64,000 nt of DNA from Arenibacter sp041392165 (GTDB lineage: Bacteria > Bacteroidota > Bacteroidia > Flavobacteriales > Flavobacteriaceae). Under the pieces are notes generated by a model, which was given only the letters and a program-made list of their open reading frames with translations, searched no databases and had not been told where the DNA came from. The first letter of the stretch is position 1; each line of letters begins with the position of its first letter. Of the stretch, positions 9,706 to 19,131 are shown piece after piece. The position numbers were made by a program, and so were the translations under genes. The stretch spans positions 1,240,001-1,304,000 of the forward strand of contig JAWKMN010000001.1 in the NCBI GenBank assembly GCA_041392165.1, in the 5' to 3' direction.

Positions 9706-11235
9706 TTAGTTTTTTTTGCGTACCTCAAAAATATCCGTTCTTCTATCTTTTAGGTTTCTAACGCTGCCAAATTGGTTTAGTTCCCTCAGTAGATCTATAT
9801 CCAGGTCAACGATCAGGATCATTTCGGTATTTGGGGTAGCTTCGGCCTTTATTCCATTGGCAGGAAAAGCAAAGTCGCAGGGAGTAAATACCATGGACTG
9901 GGCATATTGAATATCCATATTATGTACCTTGGGCAAGTTGCCTACGCTTCCTGCAATGGCTACATAGCATTCATTTTCTATGGCTCTGGCCTGGGCGCAA
10001 TACCTGACCCTTGAGAAGCCATTTTGGGTATCGGTGAGAAAGGGAACAAATAAAATATCCATTCCTTCATCTGCCAACAATCTGCTCAGTTCGGGAAATT
10101 CGGAGTCGTAACAGATCAAGACACCTATTTTTCCGCAATCCGTATCAAATACCTTTAATTCCCTGCCTCCTTGCATGCCCCATACCTTTGCCTCATCGGG
10201 GGTTACATGAAGCTTTTCATATCGTTCTTTGGTACCGTCACGCTTACAGATATATCCAACATTGTAAAGACTTTCCTCTTTTATTTCCGGCATACTCCCT
10301 GTTATTATATTGATGTTATAGGAAATAGCCAATTCCGAGAATCGCTGAACTATGGTGGCGGTGTGCTTTGCCAATTCCCTGATGGCGGCCGACTCCGATA
10401 AATGATTGTTCTCCGCCATAAGTGGGGCATTAAAGAATTCTGGGAATAGGGCAAAGTCTGAACGATACCCCGAAACGGCATCTACAAAATATTCTGCTTG
10501 CTGAAGTACATCATCCAGATTTTTATAGGGTCTCATTTGCCATTGAATGAGCCCTACTCGTACTACCCTTTTTACAACACTGGCCTTTTTGTTCTTTTTT
10601 TCATAGTAAATGTTGTCCCATTCCAAAAGCACGGCGTAATCGTTGGAAGCCGAATCCCCTTCCAAATAGTTCTTTAGAATTTTACTGGGATGGAAATCGT
10701 TGGATATCTGAAAATTAAGTACCGGATCGTTGATTTCCTTGCGTTTTACTTTTTCGATATATTCTTTGGGAGATAGGGAGTCTTTGTATTTATGATAGTT
10801 AGGGATTCTGCCCCCAAAAGCAACTCCTTTTAAATTTAGGCGTTCACATAGATCTTTTCTATAGTCGTACAATCTTCTGCCCAGACGCATTCCCCTGTAT
10901 TCCGGTTTTATAAAGACATCGATGCCATAAAGTACGTCACCGTCCCGGGAATGGGTGTTAAAGGTGTAGTTTCCGGTTATTTGTTGGTATGTGTGTTTAT
11001 CTTCAAATTTATCGTAATCCAAAATAATGGACAAGGCACATCCGGCGATTTGGTTATTTACCTTTATAACGACCTGTCCCTCCGGAAATTTGGATATTAA
11101 ATTTTCTATTTGATGTTCCCGCCAGTAGGATCCCGGCATAGTGGTATAGGATTCTATCATGGCCGATTTAAGTTCCTGATAATCGTCCAGGCTCAGGTAC
11201 AATAATTCTATATTTTCTATTTCGTCCATCTTCAT
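9706..11235 (-). CDS. GNAT acetyltransferase fused to carbon-nitrogen hydrolase
   Basis: A two-domain protein of 509 residues. Residues about 5-215 are a GNAT acyltransferase fold, with the acetyl-CoA loop region near FIKPEYRGMRLGRRLYDYR. Residues about 222-500 are a nitrilase-superfamily amidohydrolase with the Glu-Lys-Cys triad visible in FPEFFNAPL, YEKLHVTPDEAKVWG and VLICYDSEFPELSR. The fusion is known as a family, but its substrate has not been established as far as I know. It may acylate an amine and hydrolyse an amide of the same metabolite. The start used is MKMDEIENIE; a second ATG lies two codons in. Confidence 0.88.
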   Translation of the reverse strand: MKMDEIENIELLYLSLDDYQELKSAMIESYTTMPGSYWREHQIENLISKFPEGQVVIKVNNQIAGCALSIILDYDKFEDKHTYQQITGNYTFNTHSRDGDVLYGIDVFIKPEYRGMRLGRRLYDYRKDLCERLNLKGVAFGGRIPNYHKYKDSLSPKEYIEKVKRKEINDPVLNFQISNDFHPSKILKNYLEGDSASNDYAVLLEWDNIYYEKKNKKASVVKRVVRVGLIQWQMRPYKNLDDVLQQAEYFVDAVSGYRSDFALFPEFFNAPLMAENNHLSESAAIRELAKHTATIVQRFSELAISYNINIITGSMPEIKEESLYNVGYICKRDGTKERYEKLHVTPDEAKVWGMQGGRELKVFDTDCGKIGVLICYDSEFPELSRLLADEGMDILFVPFLTDTQNGFSRVRYCAQARAIENECYVAIAGSVGNLPKVHNMDIQYAQSMVFTPCDFAFPANGIKAEATPNTEMILIVDLDIDLLRELNQFGSVRNLKDRRTDIFEVRKKN

Positions 11236-11281
11236 AGCCTTAGTGTTAAAATTAAATTTGGAGGTAGTTGTGGTGTTTTGG

Positions 11282-12019
11282 CTAGCGGTGGGTCTTTGTG
11301 GAACCGGAGATCATTTCATTGATTTCGTTCAATTCCTTTTCGGATAAGTATCGCCATTTGCCTACCGGAACATCCAATAAAATATTCATTATCCTTATAC
11401 GCTTTAGGGCGGTTACCTTATAACCCAGATATTCGCACATTCGCCTTATCTGACGATTAAGTCCCTGCGTTAGAATAATCCGGAACTGAAATTTGTCCAA
11501 TTCTTCGATTTCACACTTACGGGTTACCCTATCCAAGATGGGGACCCCATTGGCCATTTTATCCAGGAATGTCTTTGTAATGGGCCTATCCACGGTTACC
11601 AAATATTCTTTTTGGTGCTTATTTTTAGCCCTCAAAATCTTATTTACAATATCTCCGTCATTGGTCAATAGGATCAGTCCCTCACTGGGTTTGTCCAATC
11701 TACCAATAGGGAATATTCTGCTGGGGTAGTTTATAAAGTCTATAATATTGTCTTTCTCCACTTTGGTATCGGTAGTACAAACAATACCAATAGGTTTGTT
11801 AAAGGCAATATAAACAGGTTTTTCTTGAGGTTCGGAAATAAGTGCCCCATCTACCCGTACCTCGTCGTCTACGGTAATTTTAGTACCCATTTCGGGAACT
11901 TTCCCGTTAATGGTTACCCGCCCCTGATCAATAAGTTTGTCCGCCGCCCTGCGCGAACAATAGCCCATTTCACTTAAAAATTTGTTTATTCGGGTGGCTT
12001 CCTTCTCTTTCATATACAC
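11282..12019 (-). CDS. rluF: 23S rRNA pseudouridine synthase, RluF type
   Basis: Converts a uridine of 23S rRNA (U2604 in E. coli numbering) to pseudouridine. An S4 RNA-binding domain (about residues 10-70, INKFLSEMGYCSRRAADKLI) precedes the RsuA/RluB-type catalytic domain with the catalytic Asp in IGRLDKPSEGLILLTNDGD. The C-terminal GLNRQIRRMCEYLGYKVTAL and the RIRIMNI segment point to RluF rather than RluB or RsuA. 245 residues is normal. The start MYMKEKEATR could also be the second methionine. It lies 46 bases upstream of the fusion gene on the same strand. Confidence 0.88.
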   Translation of the reverse strand: MYMKEKEATRINKFLSEMGYCSRRAADKLIDQGRVTINGKVPEMGTKITVDDEVRVDGALISEPQEKPVYIAFNKPIGIVCTTDTKVEKDNIIDFINYPSRIFPIGRLDKPSEGLILLTNDGDIVNKILRAKNKHQKEYLVTVDRPITKTFLDKMANGVPILDRVTRKCEIEELDKFQFRIILTQGLNRQIRRMCEYLGYKVTALKRIRIMNILLDVPVGKWRYLSEKELNEINEMISGSTKTHR

Positions 12020-12144
12020 TCCTTAGGCCCGATTATAAGATCGGATTTAGGGGTGAAATATACTTAAATTAACGCTTATTATGGTTAATATTGGTACAAG
12101 ATATTTTACCCCTTATTTTTGTTCAAATATACTTTGGCAGGGAA

Positions 12145-14244
12145 TTATTTTTTTAGGGGATCCGCATTTTCCATATAAATCTCCTTTTCAAGTTCTTGTT
12201 TTAACTTTTTAAAGAACAGCATTTCCGCATAGAACTGCCAGTCGAAATTTAAGGATTGGTTTGCCAAGTGCACATGATGGTCCTGATCCAAGATATAATT
12301 CTCCGGTTTGTTCAAAATTCGGGTTTTGCCATAGACCTCTTCCAATTCTTTTCTAAGGTTTCCGAACTCCGACTGCAACTCCTTTAATTTTGTGGCGGTG
12401 GCTATGATATTTTCCCTACTTTCTGCCAAATCGTAGTCGCGCAGGGCAAGTAATATTTTTGGACTATAGCCGGCCAGTTTGTTTACCTGTTCATAAACTT
12501 GCAGGTTATGATCGTTGCGCAGGGCTTGTGAACGGGCATTCTCTATTTTTCTTGCAATACTATCTGTTTGGCTTAAAGTAAGGAGGGCTGTCTTTAAGCG
12601 TTCTTCATGGGCCAGGCTCCATGCTCCGATATTTTCTTTGTCGGGAAAGTCGATTACCGCCTCTTCCAAGGGGTCTTTCATCTTGGAAAGGTAATTGCGT
12701 TGGTTCTTTTTGAGCAGTGCATTTTTCCAAAAGGCCACCGGCGATTCCAGTTCGGTAATAAAGGCCTTACTGTCATCGGCCATGGTATACCCATATTCCC
12801 TATGCCTGAAAGCGCCCTTTATTGCTTCCTTACTGCGCTTGTCACCGATCCAGGAATATTCGGCAAATGCCAAAATACCTCTCATATACAATTCAAAATG
12901 CGGGGAATCATCATCCCAGAGGGTTAATAGCAATCCATCCAGCCCACTGTTTATTGAGCTCACTGCAAAAGATCTGATATTTTCCATATTGCTCTCTTCC
13001 TGTGGCATTAAGACCCATCTGGTCTGGCCCGCCGTGGCCCCCATGACCTCCATGCCATGATCCGTAAACCATTGCATGGCTTTTATGTTGCCCAGTGCCT
13101 GTGGCGAACTATAGTTCCATCTCATATAGATGCAATTCTTGGGAAAGATATCCAGAAACTCCAGTAATTTGTGTTCATTGTCCTTCCATACCTGATCCAC
13201 TTCTTCCTGTGTCATATCCTTTTTGAACATAGGGTCGTACACATCGGATTGTTTGAGGGGCATATCATCCCAAAAAATGGGCATTTTGCCATGTTCTTCC
13301 GCAAATTTGGCTACTTTGTCCAACCACATCAACTGTAATTTTAAGGCCGACTCCTTGCTGCCACGCCCCGTTGTGTGTACTTCGTCACCACCAACATGCA
13401 GGTATTTTCCGTACGGAAAAGCCTCCATAGCGTCCAAATAAAGGTCAAATTGTACTTCGTAGGTCTTGGGGTTTAAAGGATTAAAGGCCCAATCACTTTC
13501 CGGGTCGTCTCTAAGTTCCTTGTATTCTGGATGCTTTAGAATAAAGGAGGCATGGCCCAGGCCTTGTACCAACGGACTTATTTCTATATGCCGTTCCTTG
13601 GCGTAATCGCTTATCTTTTTCCATTCCTCAATGGTCAAGGCATCTGCCGAGGCCACTATTGGTTGTCGTTTAAATTTTAATTTGTCCTCAACCTCCAAAA
13701 TAATGCCGTTTACCTTATAGCTGGCCAACTTATCCAATAAGTTATAATAGTATTGGGTCTTTTCCAAATGGTGTTTTACATCCAAATGTATAGAGCGGTA
13801 GGCCAATAGGGGGTAATCCTTTAGTTGGCATAATGGTAGGTTTACCTTTTGGTCCTTGGCATCCAACATCAATTGTTCCAAGGTTTTGAACCCATAAAAC
13901 AATCCGGCTTCATCCTTGCCCTGTATTTGGATATGTTTGTTGGTAATGGTCAGGGTATAACCCTCTGCTGGAATTTCCAATTGTTCGTCTATTTCATAGG
14001 CCAAGTTGGGAGTTCCTTGATTTTGATCAAGCTTTAGAATGTCTTTGTCTATTATCGGCAATGCTTCACCGTTTTTGGCTTCTGTTATAAGGGTTGCATC
14101 GTAGGAAATTGAACTAACCCCGCTAACCTCATATTCTTGGGGTTCTGGCAGTAGTTTAAAGTTGCCCATCCTATCTTCATTTACGGAACAGGAGAGTTGC
14201 AAAAGGAAGATTGTCAATAGATAAATGCCTGTAATTTTTTTCAT
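12145..14244 (-). CDS. beta-N-acetylhexosaminidase, GH20, lipoprotein
   Basis: Glycoside hydrolase that removes terminal N-acetylhexosamine from chitin- or glycan-derived chains. A lipoprotein signal (hydrophobic stretch then LLQLSCS, with Cys about residue 19) places it in the envelope. A GH20 N-terminal alpha/beta domain is followed by the TIM barrel with the catalytic Asp-Glu pair in YLHVGGDEVHTTG. The 699 residues include a C-terminal helical extension of about 200 residues rich in Glu, Lys and Leu that I do not recognise. It is not in an obvious polysaccharide utilisation locus: no SusCD pair is nearby. Confidence 0.88.
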   Translation of the reverse strand: MKKITGIYLLTIFLLQLSCSVNEDRMGNFKLLPEPQEYEVSGVSSISYDATLITEAKNGEALPIIDKDILKLDQNQGTPNLAYEIDEQLEIPAEGYTLTITNKHIQIQGKDEAGLFYGFKTLEQLMLDAKDQKVNLPLCQLKDYPLLAYRSIHLDVKHHLEKTQYYYNLLDKLASYKVNGIILEVEDKLKFKRQPIVASADALTIEEWKKISDYAKERHIEISPLVQGLGHASFILKHPEYKELRDDPESDWAFNPLNPKTYEVQFDLYLDAMEAFPYGKYLHVGGDEVHTTGRGSKESALKLQLMWLDKVAKFAEEHGKMPIFWDDMPLKQSDVYDPMFKKDMTQEEVDQVWKDNEHKLLEFLDIFPKNCIYMRWNYSSPQALGNIKAMQWFTDHGMEVMGATAGQTRWVLMPQEESNMENIRSFAVSSINSGLDGLLLTLWDDDSPHFELYMRGILAFAEYSWIGDKRSKEAIKGAFRHREYGYTMADDSKAFITELESPVAFWKNALLKKNQRNYLSKMKDPLEEAVIDFPDKENIGAWSLAHEERLKTALLTLSQTDSIARKIENARSQALRNDHNLQVYEQVNKLAGYSPKILLALRDYDLAESRENIIATATKLKELQSEFGNLRKELEEVYGKTRILNKPENYILDQDHHVHLANQSLNFDWQFYAEMLFFKKLKQELEKEIYMENADPLKK

Positions 14245-14627
14245 CTGTTTATATTTATTGTTTTTTATCGGTCAGATGTAATATCCAAATAATCATTTTC
14301 GTCCCGATAAATATCGGGAGGTTTGAAAATTGTGTTAATGGATATTTCATGAGATGTATAATTGATTATAGATTCGGTATGTTTATTATGGTGTAAAAAT
14401 ATTGAATTATATTAAAATAGATGATTTTTTTGGTAATCGCCCCAAAGCCGGTAGGATGATTTTTAGCAAGGATCAAAGATACTATTTCTTTATGGCTAAA
14501 AGACAGTTCTGTTTTTTGGATAGGTATTGGTTGAACGGGGGTTGGGGATGGATGGATTACCCTGTAAAAGTGGATCTGTTCCGATAGATTTGATCTTGGG
14601 CGGGAATAAAATTAGGTTCTACTTTAA
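14245..14627. other. intergenic region with one short perfect hairpin
   Basis: 383 bases between two leftward genes. TCCCGAT AAAT ATCGGGA forms a perfect stem at 14302-14319, a motif frequent between Bacteroidetes genes. Two overlapping rightward ORFs of about 60 codons here lack family resemblance and a convincing start, so I do not call them genes. Confidence 0.45.
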
Positions 14628-17084
14628 TTATTTTACCATAAACAAGGCATTGACGAAGAAGAGTTTGCCGTTTTCCCAAAAACCGCGGAACAAGGGATTG
14701 TCTACCATATAAACAACATGTCCTTTGCCCACTTTCTCTGCACCGAAGATTAATGTATTTGCAATTTTTTTCTTTGCCTCGCTTCCTGCAAAACCCGCAA
14801 TTTGTGAATTGCTGTCTTCCAAATAGGCCACTGTCCCCGATTCTAATCTTTCAAAGGCATCATCACTTAACTTAAGGGTAAAATAGTGGTTGTCGTAACC
14901 GTAGGCCAAGGGGTGCGTTTGGTCTACTTTGGATCTAAAAATAGCTCCTGTAATGGTATTTTTAATGTCTTCCCGTTCCGCTTCTCCATATGGGAGTATG
15001 TTATTCGTGCTGTCTTTTTTAATTTCCCTTTCCTTAATGGTAAATCCATGTTCCCCATTTATACCCTTTATGGCCCCTGCCATGGCGATCAACTTTCCCC
15101 CATTGGTTACAAAGGCCTTCAATTCCTGCAGTTTATTTTCAGTGAAGAATTTACCGTACCAGCCGTTGGGTAGAATGAGGACATCGTATTCTGATAAGTC
15201 CACTTCGTCATAATATTGGGTATCCAAAATAGTCAATGGATAATGAAGTTGCTGTTCAAAAAAGTGCCAAATTTCCCCGAATTCGAGGGTGTTGGTGGGT
15301 TCGCCGGATAGTAGAGCTATTTTGGTATCCGCAATCATTGGTACGTAACTGGATCCAAAATCATTTCCATTTTCCACAAATCCAGTATTGGTTGCGGTCA
15401 ATGAAGTCTTATGGTCATTTGCAATCCGGTTTAAGGCCTCTGCAAAGTCCTTCTTGTTTTTGTTGTCCCCTTTGGTAATGATCAGACTGCCCCTGTCAAA
15501 TTTTTTACCTTCCGCCCGAAAAGGGTTTTTGGAAAAACGCACCCTGATATTTTCTTTGATCAATGCCGTTAAAAATCGGGCATCCTTCATACTGCTCCAA
15601 TCACTTATAAAGGCATAAGTTTCCTGATTGCTATTGGTTACTCTTGCTGGGGGAACCTCCCGGTCTCCAGAGGGGTCGGATTCCACTAAGGTTGGGGAAG
15701 CTATAGCCTCCAGTCCGTAAGCGTAGGGTAGGGACCATGCCGTTATATCATAGGTCAAGGAATCACTTAACTTGGTATTGGGCTCCAGAAGTACCTGGGC
15801 CAAGGTGCCCTTTACCTGGTTCGTGGATACTATCAAACTGGAAGGGGTGGTTTTTATGGTCCCCAATTTTCCCGAGCTATATAGATGGCCCTTTACGGTA
15901 CCTTTCTTGGCCCAGCCATATTTAATCCCATGGGCACTGAGCAGTGCTGTAAGGGCATCAATTTTATCCGGATCACCGTTCATTACATAACTTTTGTACT
16001 TGAAATTTTTGTTCCCATAAAATTTCTTGAATTCCCGGTTTAATATTTCCGTGTTTTTGGAAGCTACTTCTATGGTGGACAATCCTGTTGTCAGATGATG
16101 GGCAATTCGGTCGTGAAGGGTAAGGGTGTCCCCTATAAAAGTACTTATTCCGAGTCCTGCACGTCCGCTACCTCCCTGCTCATAGGTCATCCCTATGCCT
16201 CCATTGTAAGTGGGATAGGTATCGCCATAGCTGGGATATAAAAGATCAAAAACTTCTTTGGTAAAATAGAACCAGCCATTGGCATCAAAATACTTGGCAT
16301 GGTTCTTCCCCATGGTAACCTGAAAATCGCGCTGAAAATCGGTTATCACTTCATGAAAGGGCTCTGCGGCAGGGGCAAAATAATAAGGGTCGTTTACTCC
16401 CTGTTCGTGGAAATCTACATGGATATGGGGCAACCACTGGTTGAAAATTTTTATGCGCTGCCTGCTTTCGATCTGTGTAAGCCAGGCCCAATCCCGATTT
16501 AGGTCGAACATATAGTGGTTGGGTCGCCCACTAAGCCAGCCTTCATGATGTTCCTTGCTATTGGGGTCTATATTGTTGGGGGTGTTTTTAAATTGGTTGT
16601 ACCAGTTGACATATCTGTCGCGGCCATCTGGATTAGTGCACGGATCCATGATTACCAACGTATTTTCCAAATAACTGGATTTGCTGGTCAAAAGTTCATA
16701 AATGGTCTGCATAGAGGCTTCGGTACTGGCACTTTCATTTCCATGAACATTATAACTTAGCCAGACTATAGCCTTGGTGGGCGTTCCCTGGCCGGTAGTA
16801 TTTTTAAGGTGCTCTAATCTGATGGATTCCAAGTCGACCATATTTTCTGGGGAAGAAACATAGGCTACGATTAGGGGCCTACGTTCAGTAGTGTTTCCAT
16901 ATGTTACCAATTTAACCCTATCCGGAGCATTTTCGGCCAGATAGTTATAATAGTCCACCACTTTATGATGCCGCGTAAATTCAGATCCCAATTCGTACCC
17001 CAAAAATTGGGAGGGAGATTGTAATACTTGGGAAATGCCCAAGGCGGTTGCAAGGAAAAAAAAAGGTAGTAGACGTTTTTTCAT
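14628..17084 (-). CDS. secreted M14 family zinc carboxypeptidase
   Basis: Zinc metallopeptidase that trims C-terminal residues of peptides. A signal peptide (about 1-19) leads into an M14 domain with the zinc-binding HxxE pair in NVHGNESAST (near residue 114), the third zinc ligand in PHIHVDFHEQG and the arginine-containing NRDWAW segment. The domain ends near 370. A long C-terminal region with glutamine-amidotransferase-like text (YDVLILPNGWYGKFFTENKL) makes up the rest of the 818 residues, an arrangement common for Bacteroidetes M14 proteins. It probably digests protein outside the cytoplasm. Confidence 0.88.
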   Translation of the reverse strand: MKKRLLPFFFLATALGISQVLQSPSQFLGYELGSEFTRHHKVVDYYNYLAENAPDRVKLVTYGNTTERRPLIVAYVSSPENMVDLESIRLEHLKNTTGQGTPTKAIVWLSYNVHGNESASTEASMQTIYELLTSKSSYLENTLVIMDPCTNPDGRDRYVNWYNQFKNTPNNIDPNSKEHHEGWLSGRPNHYMFDLNRDWAWLTQIESRQRIKIFNQWLPHIHVDFHEQGVNDPYYFAPAAEPFHEVITDFQRDFQVTMGKNHAKYFDANGWFYFTKEVFDLLYPSYGDTYPTYNGGIGMTYEQGGSGRAGLGISTFIGDTLTLHDRIAHHLTTGLSTIEVASKNTEILNREFKKFYGNKNFKYKSYVMNGDPDKIDALTALLSAHGIKYGWAKKGTVKGHLYSSGKLGTIKTTPSSLIVSTNQVKGTLAQVLLEPNTKLSDSLTYDITAWSLPYAYGLEAIASPTLVESDPSGDREVPPARVTNSNQETYAFISDWSSMKDARFLTALIKENIRVRFSKNPFRAEGKKFDRGSLIITKGDNKNKKDFAEALNRIANDHKTSLTATNTGFVENGNDFGSSYVPMIADTKIALLSGEPTNTLEFGEIWHFFEQQLHYPLTILDTQYYDEVDLSEYDVLILPNGWYGKFFTENKLQELKAFVTNGGKLIAMAGAIKGINGEHGFTIKEREIKKDSTNNILPYGEAEREDIKNTITGAIFRSKVDQTHPLAYGYDNHYFTLKLSDDAFERLESGTVAYLEDSNSQIAGFAGSEAKKKIANTLIFGAEKVGKGHVVYMVDNPLFRGFWENGKLFFVNALFMVK

Positions 17085-17175
17085 TTAAATCCATGGATTT
17101 GCCAAAAATCAAATCTAAGGAATATTCGCGATATTGATTATCTCCAAACCATGTTTGCCATTTTCTTGGATCGAT

Positions 17176-17340
17176 CTAGTGTCGTGTCATTGTTAGTGTG
17201 TCGTTTAAGTCACCGTTATTTTTATCCGGACAAGGCAAAAAAATGTTGCATAGCCTTAGCTACGGAACTGTTTTTTAACGAAGGCCGGGTGAAAAAGGAC
17301 AAGACTTGGGATGGCTAAAGTAGGGTTGACACGACACTAG
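17176..17340. mobile_element. 165-bp MITE-like element with perfect 14-bp inverted ends
   Basis: CTAGTGTCGTGTCA at 17176-17189 is the exact reverse complement of TGACACGACACTAG at 17327-17340. The inside has a second, imperfect symmetry (TTTTTATCCGG near 17220 against CCGGGTGAAAAA near 17285), so a transcript could fold into one long hairpin. There is no ORF of note. It fills most of the 371-base gap between the divergent M14 and bshC genes. The ends resemble those of non-autonomous elements; no transposase is present and no target duplication is obvious. Confidence 0.65.
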
Positions 17341-17455
17341 TGGCACACAAAAGATGGGTTCAATATTAAAAATATAAATATTAAACTTCTTAACGTATTT
17401 TTAGGAACTGAAAAAAGGGATAATTTTACCTTTACCAGTTATTACCAACATTTCT

Positions 17456-19057
17456 ATGGAAGTTGAATGTATACCCTTTAAGAAAACCGGTTATTTTTCC
17501 AATTTAATATGTGATTATCTGGATGGGAAGGAAACTTTATCCCCTTTTTATGACAGGCCGCCCCAAATTGAACGGTTTGCGGAACAGATAATGGCCAAGC
17601 AAAATTTTCCCGAAACCCATCGCAAAGTCCTGTATTCGGTACTCAAGGAGCAATATAGCGCTGTAGATATTTCGGAGGACACCAAGGTAAATATATCACT
17701 GCTAAAAGAAGCTTCTACCTTTACCGTGGTAACCGGGCATCAATTAAATTTATTTACAGGGCCATTATATTTCCTGTACAAGATCATTACTACCATTAAC
17801 TTGACCAAAGAACTGAAGCAGGCCAATCCGGAAAACAATTTTGTGCCTATTTATTGGATGGCAACCGAGGACCATGATTTTGACGAAATAAATTACTTCA
17901 ATTTTAAAGGTAAAAAATTACAGTGGAATAAAAATGTTTCCGGGGCGGTAGGACCATTGGCAACCGATGGACTTGAATCTATCCTGGAGGCCTTCTCCAA
18001 TGAAATAGGCAATAGTATAAATGCCGGTAAGCTTAAGGGGCTGTTTGCTAAGGCGTATATGGACCATGATAATCTTAGCGATGCGACCCGTTTTTTGGCC
18101 AATGAACTTTTTGGGGAACACGGGCTGGTGATATTGGACGGGAACAACACGGCATTGAAGCGTTTATTGGTTCCCTATGTAAAGCGCGATCTGTTGGAAA
18201 ATGCATCCTATAAAAAGGTCATGGAGACCATAGGACAACTGCAAGAACTACCGGATAATTACGGTATTCAGGTAAATCCCAGGGAAATCAATTATTTTTA
18301 TCTGTTGGATGGGGTTCGGGAGCGGATTGTGGAACAGGATGGCAGATTTTATGTAAATGATACTAAGATTGAATTTAGCAAGGAGGAAATTCTAAATGAA
18401 TTGGAGCATTATCCCGAACGTTTTTCTCCCAATGTGATTACCAGGCCTCTTTATCAGGAGTTGATATTGCCCAATTTGTGCTATATAGGAGGGGGGGGCG
18501 AATTGGCCTATTGGTTGCAATTGAAAGCCATGTTTACAGAAATGAAGGTACCTTTTCCCATATTATTGCTCCGTAATTCGGCCTTGGTGATTACAAGGAA
18601 ACAGAAGGAGAAGTTGGAACGAATGAATATTTCCATGGCCGACATATTTTTAAATCAAAGTAGTTTTATAAATAAGAAGATTAGGGAAATATCCAATATT
18701 GATATAGACTTTACGCCCCAAAAGAAATATTTGCAGGAGCAGTTCAAGGACCTATACGGCCTGGCCGCCCAAACGGACGCCTCTTTTTTTGGGGCGATCA
18801 AGGCCCAGGAGGTAAAACAACTTAGGGGATTGGACAACTTACAGGGAAGATTGTTAAAGGCCCAAAAAAGGAAATTGCAGGACCATGTGGTACGTATGAC
18901 CGAAATTCAGAACCAACTTTTTCCCAATAAATCACTTCAAGAACGAAACCTTAATTTCTCGGAACTTTATCTGGAGTATGGGGAGCGGCTGATTCCATAT
19001 CTAATGAAAGCACTTAGGCCACTTTCAGGAGGGTTTTCCATTGTAAAAATGGATTGA
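17456..19057 (+). CDS. bshC: bacillithiol biosynthesis cysteine-adding enzyme
   Basis: Adds cysteine to glucosaminyl-malate in the last step of bacillithiol synthesis. At 533 residues it matches the family length; the N-terminal CIPFKKTGYFSNLICDYLDG, the VTGHQLNLFTGPLYFLYKII segment (about 95-115), YWMATEDHDFDEI and the C-terminal LEYGERLIPYLM are hallmarks of BshC, including a Rossmann-like core and a coiled-coil stretch near 440-480. The start is ATG at 17456. The other bacillithiol genes are not in the window. Gap of 74 bases to the next gene. Confidence 0.93.
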   Translation: MEVECIPFKKTGYFSNLICDYLDGKETLSPFYDRPPQIERFAEQIMAKQNFPETHRKVLYSVLKEQYSAVDISEDTKVNISLLKEASTFTVVTGHQLNLFTGPLYFLYKIITTINLTKELKQANPENNFVPIYWMATEDHDFDEINYFNFKGKKLQWNKNVSGAVGPLATDGLESILEAFSNEIGNSINAGKLKGLFAKAYMDHDNLSDATRFLANELFGEHGLVILDGNNTALKRLLVPYVKRDLLENASYKKVMETIGQLQELPDNYGIQVNPREINYFYLLDGVRERIVEQDGRFYVNDTKIEFSKEEILNELEHYPERFSPNVITRPLYQELILPNLCYIGGGGELAYWLQLKAMFTEMKVPFPILLLRNSALVITRKQKEKLERMNISMADIFLNQSSFINKKIREISNIDIDFTPQKKYLQEQFKDLYGLAAQTDASFFGAIKAQEVKQLRGLDNLQGRLLKAQKRKLQDHVVRMTEIQNQLFPNKSLQERNLNFSELYLEYGERLIPYLMKALRPLSGGFSIVKMD

Positions 19058-19110
19058 TCCACCCTTATATATTGCATTTTTCCTACAGGTTTCCACACCA
19101 TCAAAATGGC

Positions 19111-19118
19111 TATATTTG
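19111..19118 (+). promoter_or_regulatory. Bacteroidetes-type -7 box before the decarboxylase
   Basis: TATATTTG matches TAnnTTTG and lies 13 bases before the ATG. A weak TTTC stands 17 bases upstream in place of a -33 TTTG. Confidence 0.4.
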
Positions 19119-19131
19119 TTAAAAACAGCTT

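Noticed and set aside
14402..14712. Overlapping 61-codon ORFs between GH20 and M14 genes
   Set aside because: No conserved features; one runs into the antisense of the M14 gene.
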